From a virus, in IMG/VR virus record IMGVR_UViG_3300028193_000008, positions 1 to 22,836 of that record: DNA of 22,836 nt, one strand, 5' to 3'. Positions within the stretch are counted from its first letter, which is position 1, and the number at the start of each line of letters is the position of its first letter. Below the pieces are notes generated by a model. It had not been told where the DNA came from. It made no database searches and saw only the letters and a list, made by a program, of their open reading frames with translations. A program made the position numbers and the translations under genes. Below are positions 22,407-22,836 of this stretch, piece by piece.

Positions 22407-22784
22407 TTATTTTCCGGTACTATCGGCTGGGGCGCTTTCTCCCCTTACTCCTAGTGCAGGCCTTGGCAATCCGATTTTGCTCTGTAAGCCAGTAGCATTC
22501 TTTTCTGCTGCTGTATTTTTGGGGCGTTCTCTCGCTGGTCGCGTTGTAGAACGCATGGTCGACCTTTGAGACCTTTTAATAGCTTTCTGAATAGTTGTAA
22601 CAGTATCCATTAAGTTAAAGATAGATAGCATAATACTAAACGCGATCATTATTATGCCAATGGCGTATCCGCCATATTTATAAAGCGTTGCATTATCTTT
22701 GGACGCCTTTACGCAAATTATATAGCCTATACCAAGAGATAATAAAAGTAACCCCCAGCCTCCATAATTTATGCCTGCATACAT
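22407..22784 (-). CDS. Small two-helix membrane protein, probably a host gene
   Basis: The 125-aa protein has two transmembrane helices (about 9-26, GWGLLLLSLGIGYIICV; about 40-62, GGYAIGIIMIAFSIMLSIF). The C-terminal 60 residues are basic, Thr/Ser/Arg-rich and likely disordered. I chose the ATG at 22784, which has a GGGAGGG 8 bases upstream, instead of the ATG 11 codons earlier. I recognise no function. It stands upstream of the tRNA on the same strand, beyond the presumed attachment site. Confidence 0.7.
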   Translation of the reverse strand: MYAGINYGGWGLLLLSLGIGYIICVKASKDNATLYKYGGYAIGIIMIAFSIMLSIFNLMDTVTTIQKAIKRSQRSTMRSTTRPARERPKNTAAEKNATGLQSKIGLPRPALGVRGESAPADSTGK

Positions 22785-22836
22785 ACGAATTCCCTCCCAT
22801 GAGCATTCCCGGGTCAATTCAAACCGAGAATGCGTA

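Noticed and set aside
22784-22836. Weak GCATTC/GAATGC inverted repeat at the right edge
   Set aside because: Short arms with mismatched interior and truncated context; I cannot assign it to a terminator or operator.
1-22836. CRISPR arrays, insertion sequences, transposases, toxin-antitoxin pairs or defence genes
   Set aside because: No direct-repeat arrays, terminal inverted repeats with transposase frames, or such gene pairs were seen; the only mobile enzyme is the serine integrase.

Overview
The window is most of the right-hand part of an integrated, lambda-like tailed phage (siphovirus-type prophage), followed by about 480 bases of what looks like host chromosome. Nearly every phage gene lies on the minus strand, tightly packed with ATGA, GTGA or TAATG overlaps and strong AAGGAGG-type ribosome sites. 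The host is a bacterium of moderate G+C. Its phylum cannot be fixed from the sequence; the small two-helix membrane protein at the right edge and the overall style would fit an uncultured group such as Omnitrophota, but that is only a guess.

Layout from right to left, in the direction of minus-strand transcription. Positions 22407-22784 hold a small membrane protein. Positions 22270-22359 are an intact tRNA-Ser(GGA) with its own terminator. Positions 20647-22368 (+) are a large serine integrase whose frame runs through the terminator and across the tRNA. Positions 20472-20646 are a divergent control region with a perfectly symmetric 68-bp dyad. Next come a 74-aa protein, a sigma-factor-like protein (19564-20145), three small early proteins, and a replication-initiator-like protein (18110-18907). 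About 200 bases of repeat-bearing, largely non-coding DNA follow, then a ParB-domain/DNA methyltransferase fusion.

The packaging and virion module then follows in lambda order: Nu1, A, (zinc ribbon), W, B, C with a nested Nu3-type start, D, E, FII, Z, U, V, G/GT with a slippery A AAA AAC, H, M, L, K, and a J protein that begins with a gpI-like domain. J runs off the left edge. Only FI is missing and one zinc-ribbon gene is added.

The most unusual material is regulatory. (1) A bipartite element, CCGACA-N14-CCGGAATATAC, occurs three times: before the integrase, before the 74-aa/sigma-like operon, and before the early/replication operon. The first two copies are arranged back to back as the dyad. 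No CI-like repressor is visible, so this element and the sigma-like protein are candidates for the phage's genetic switch. (2) Between the zinc-ribbon gene and gpW lies a near-consensus promoter (TTGAAA-N17-TAATAT) followed about 50 bases later by a strong terminator. This geometry resembles the lambda late promoter with its short leader RNA and terminator. (3) The 3' end of the integrase is antisense to the tRNA terminator and the tRNA, so its C-terminus in the prophage may be host-encoded.
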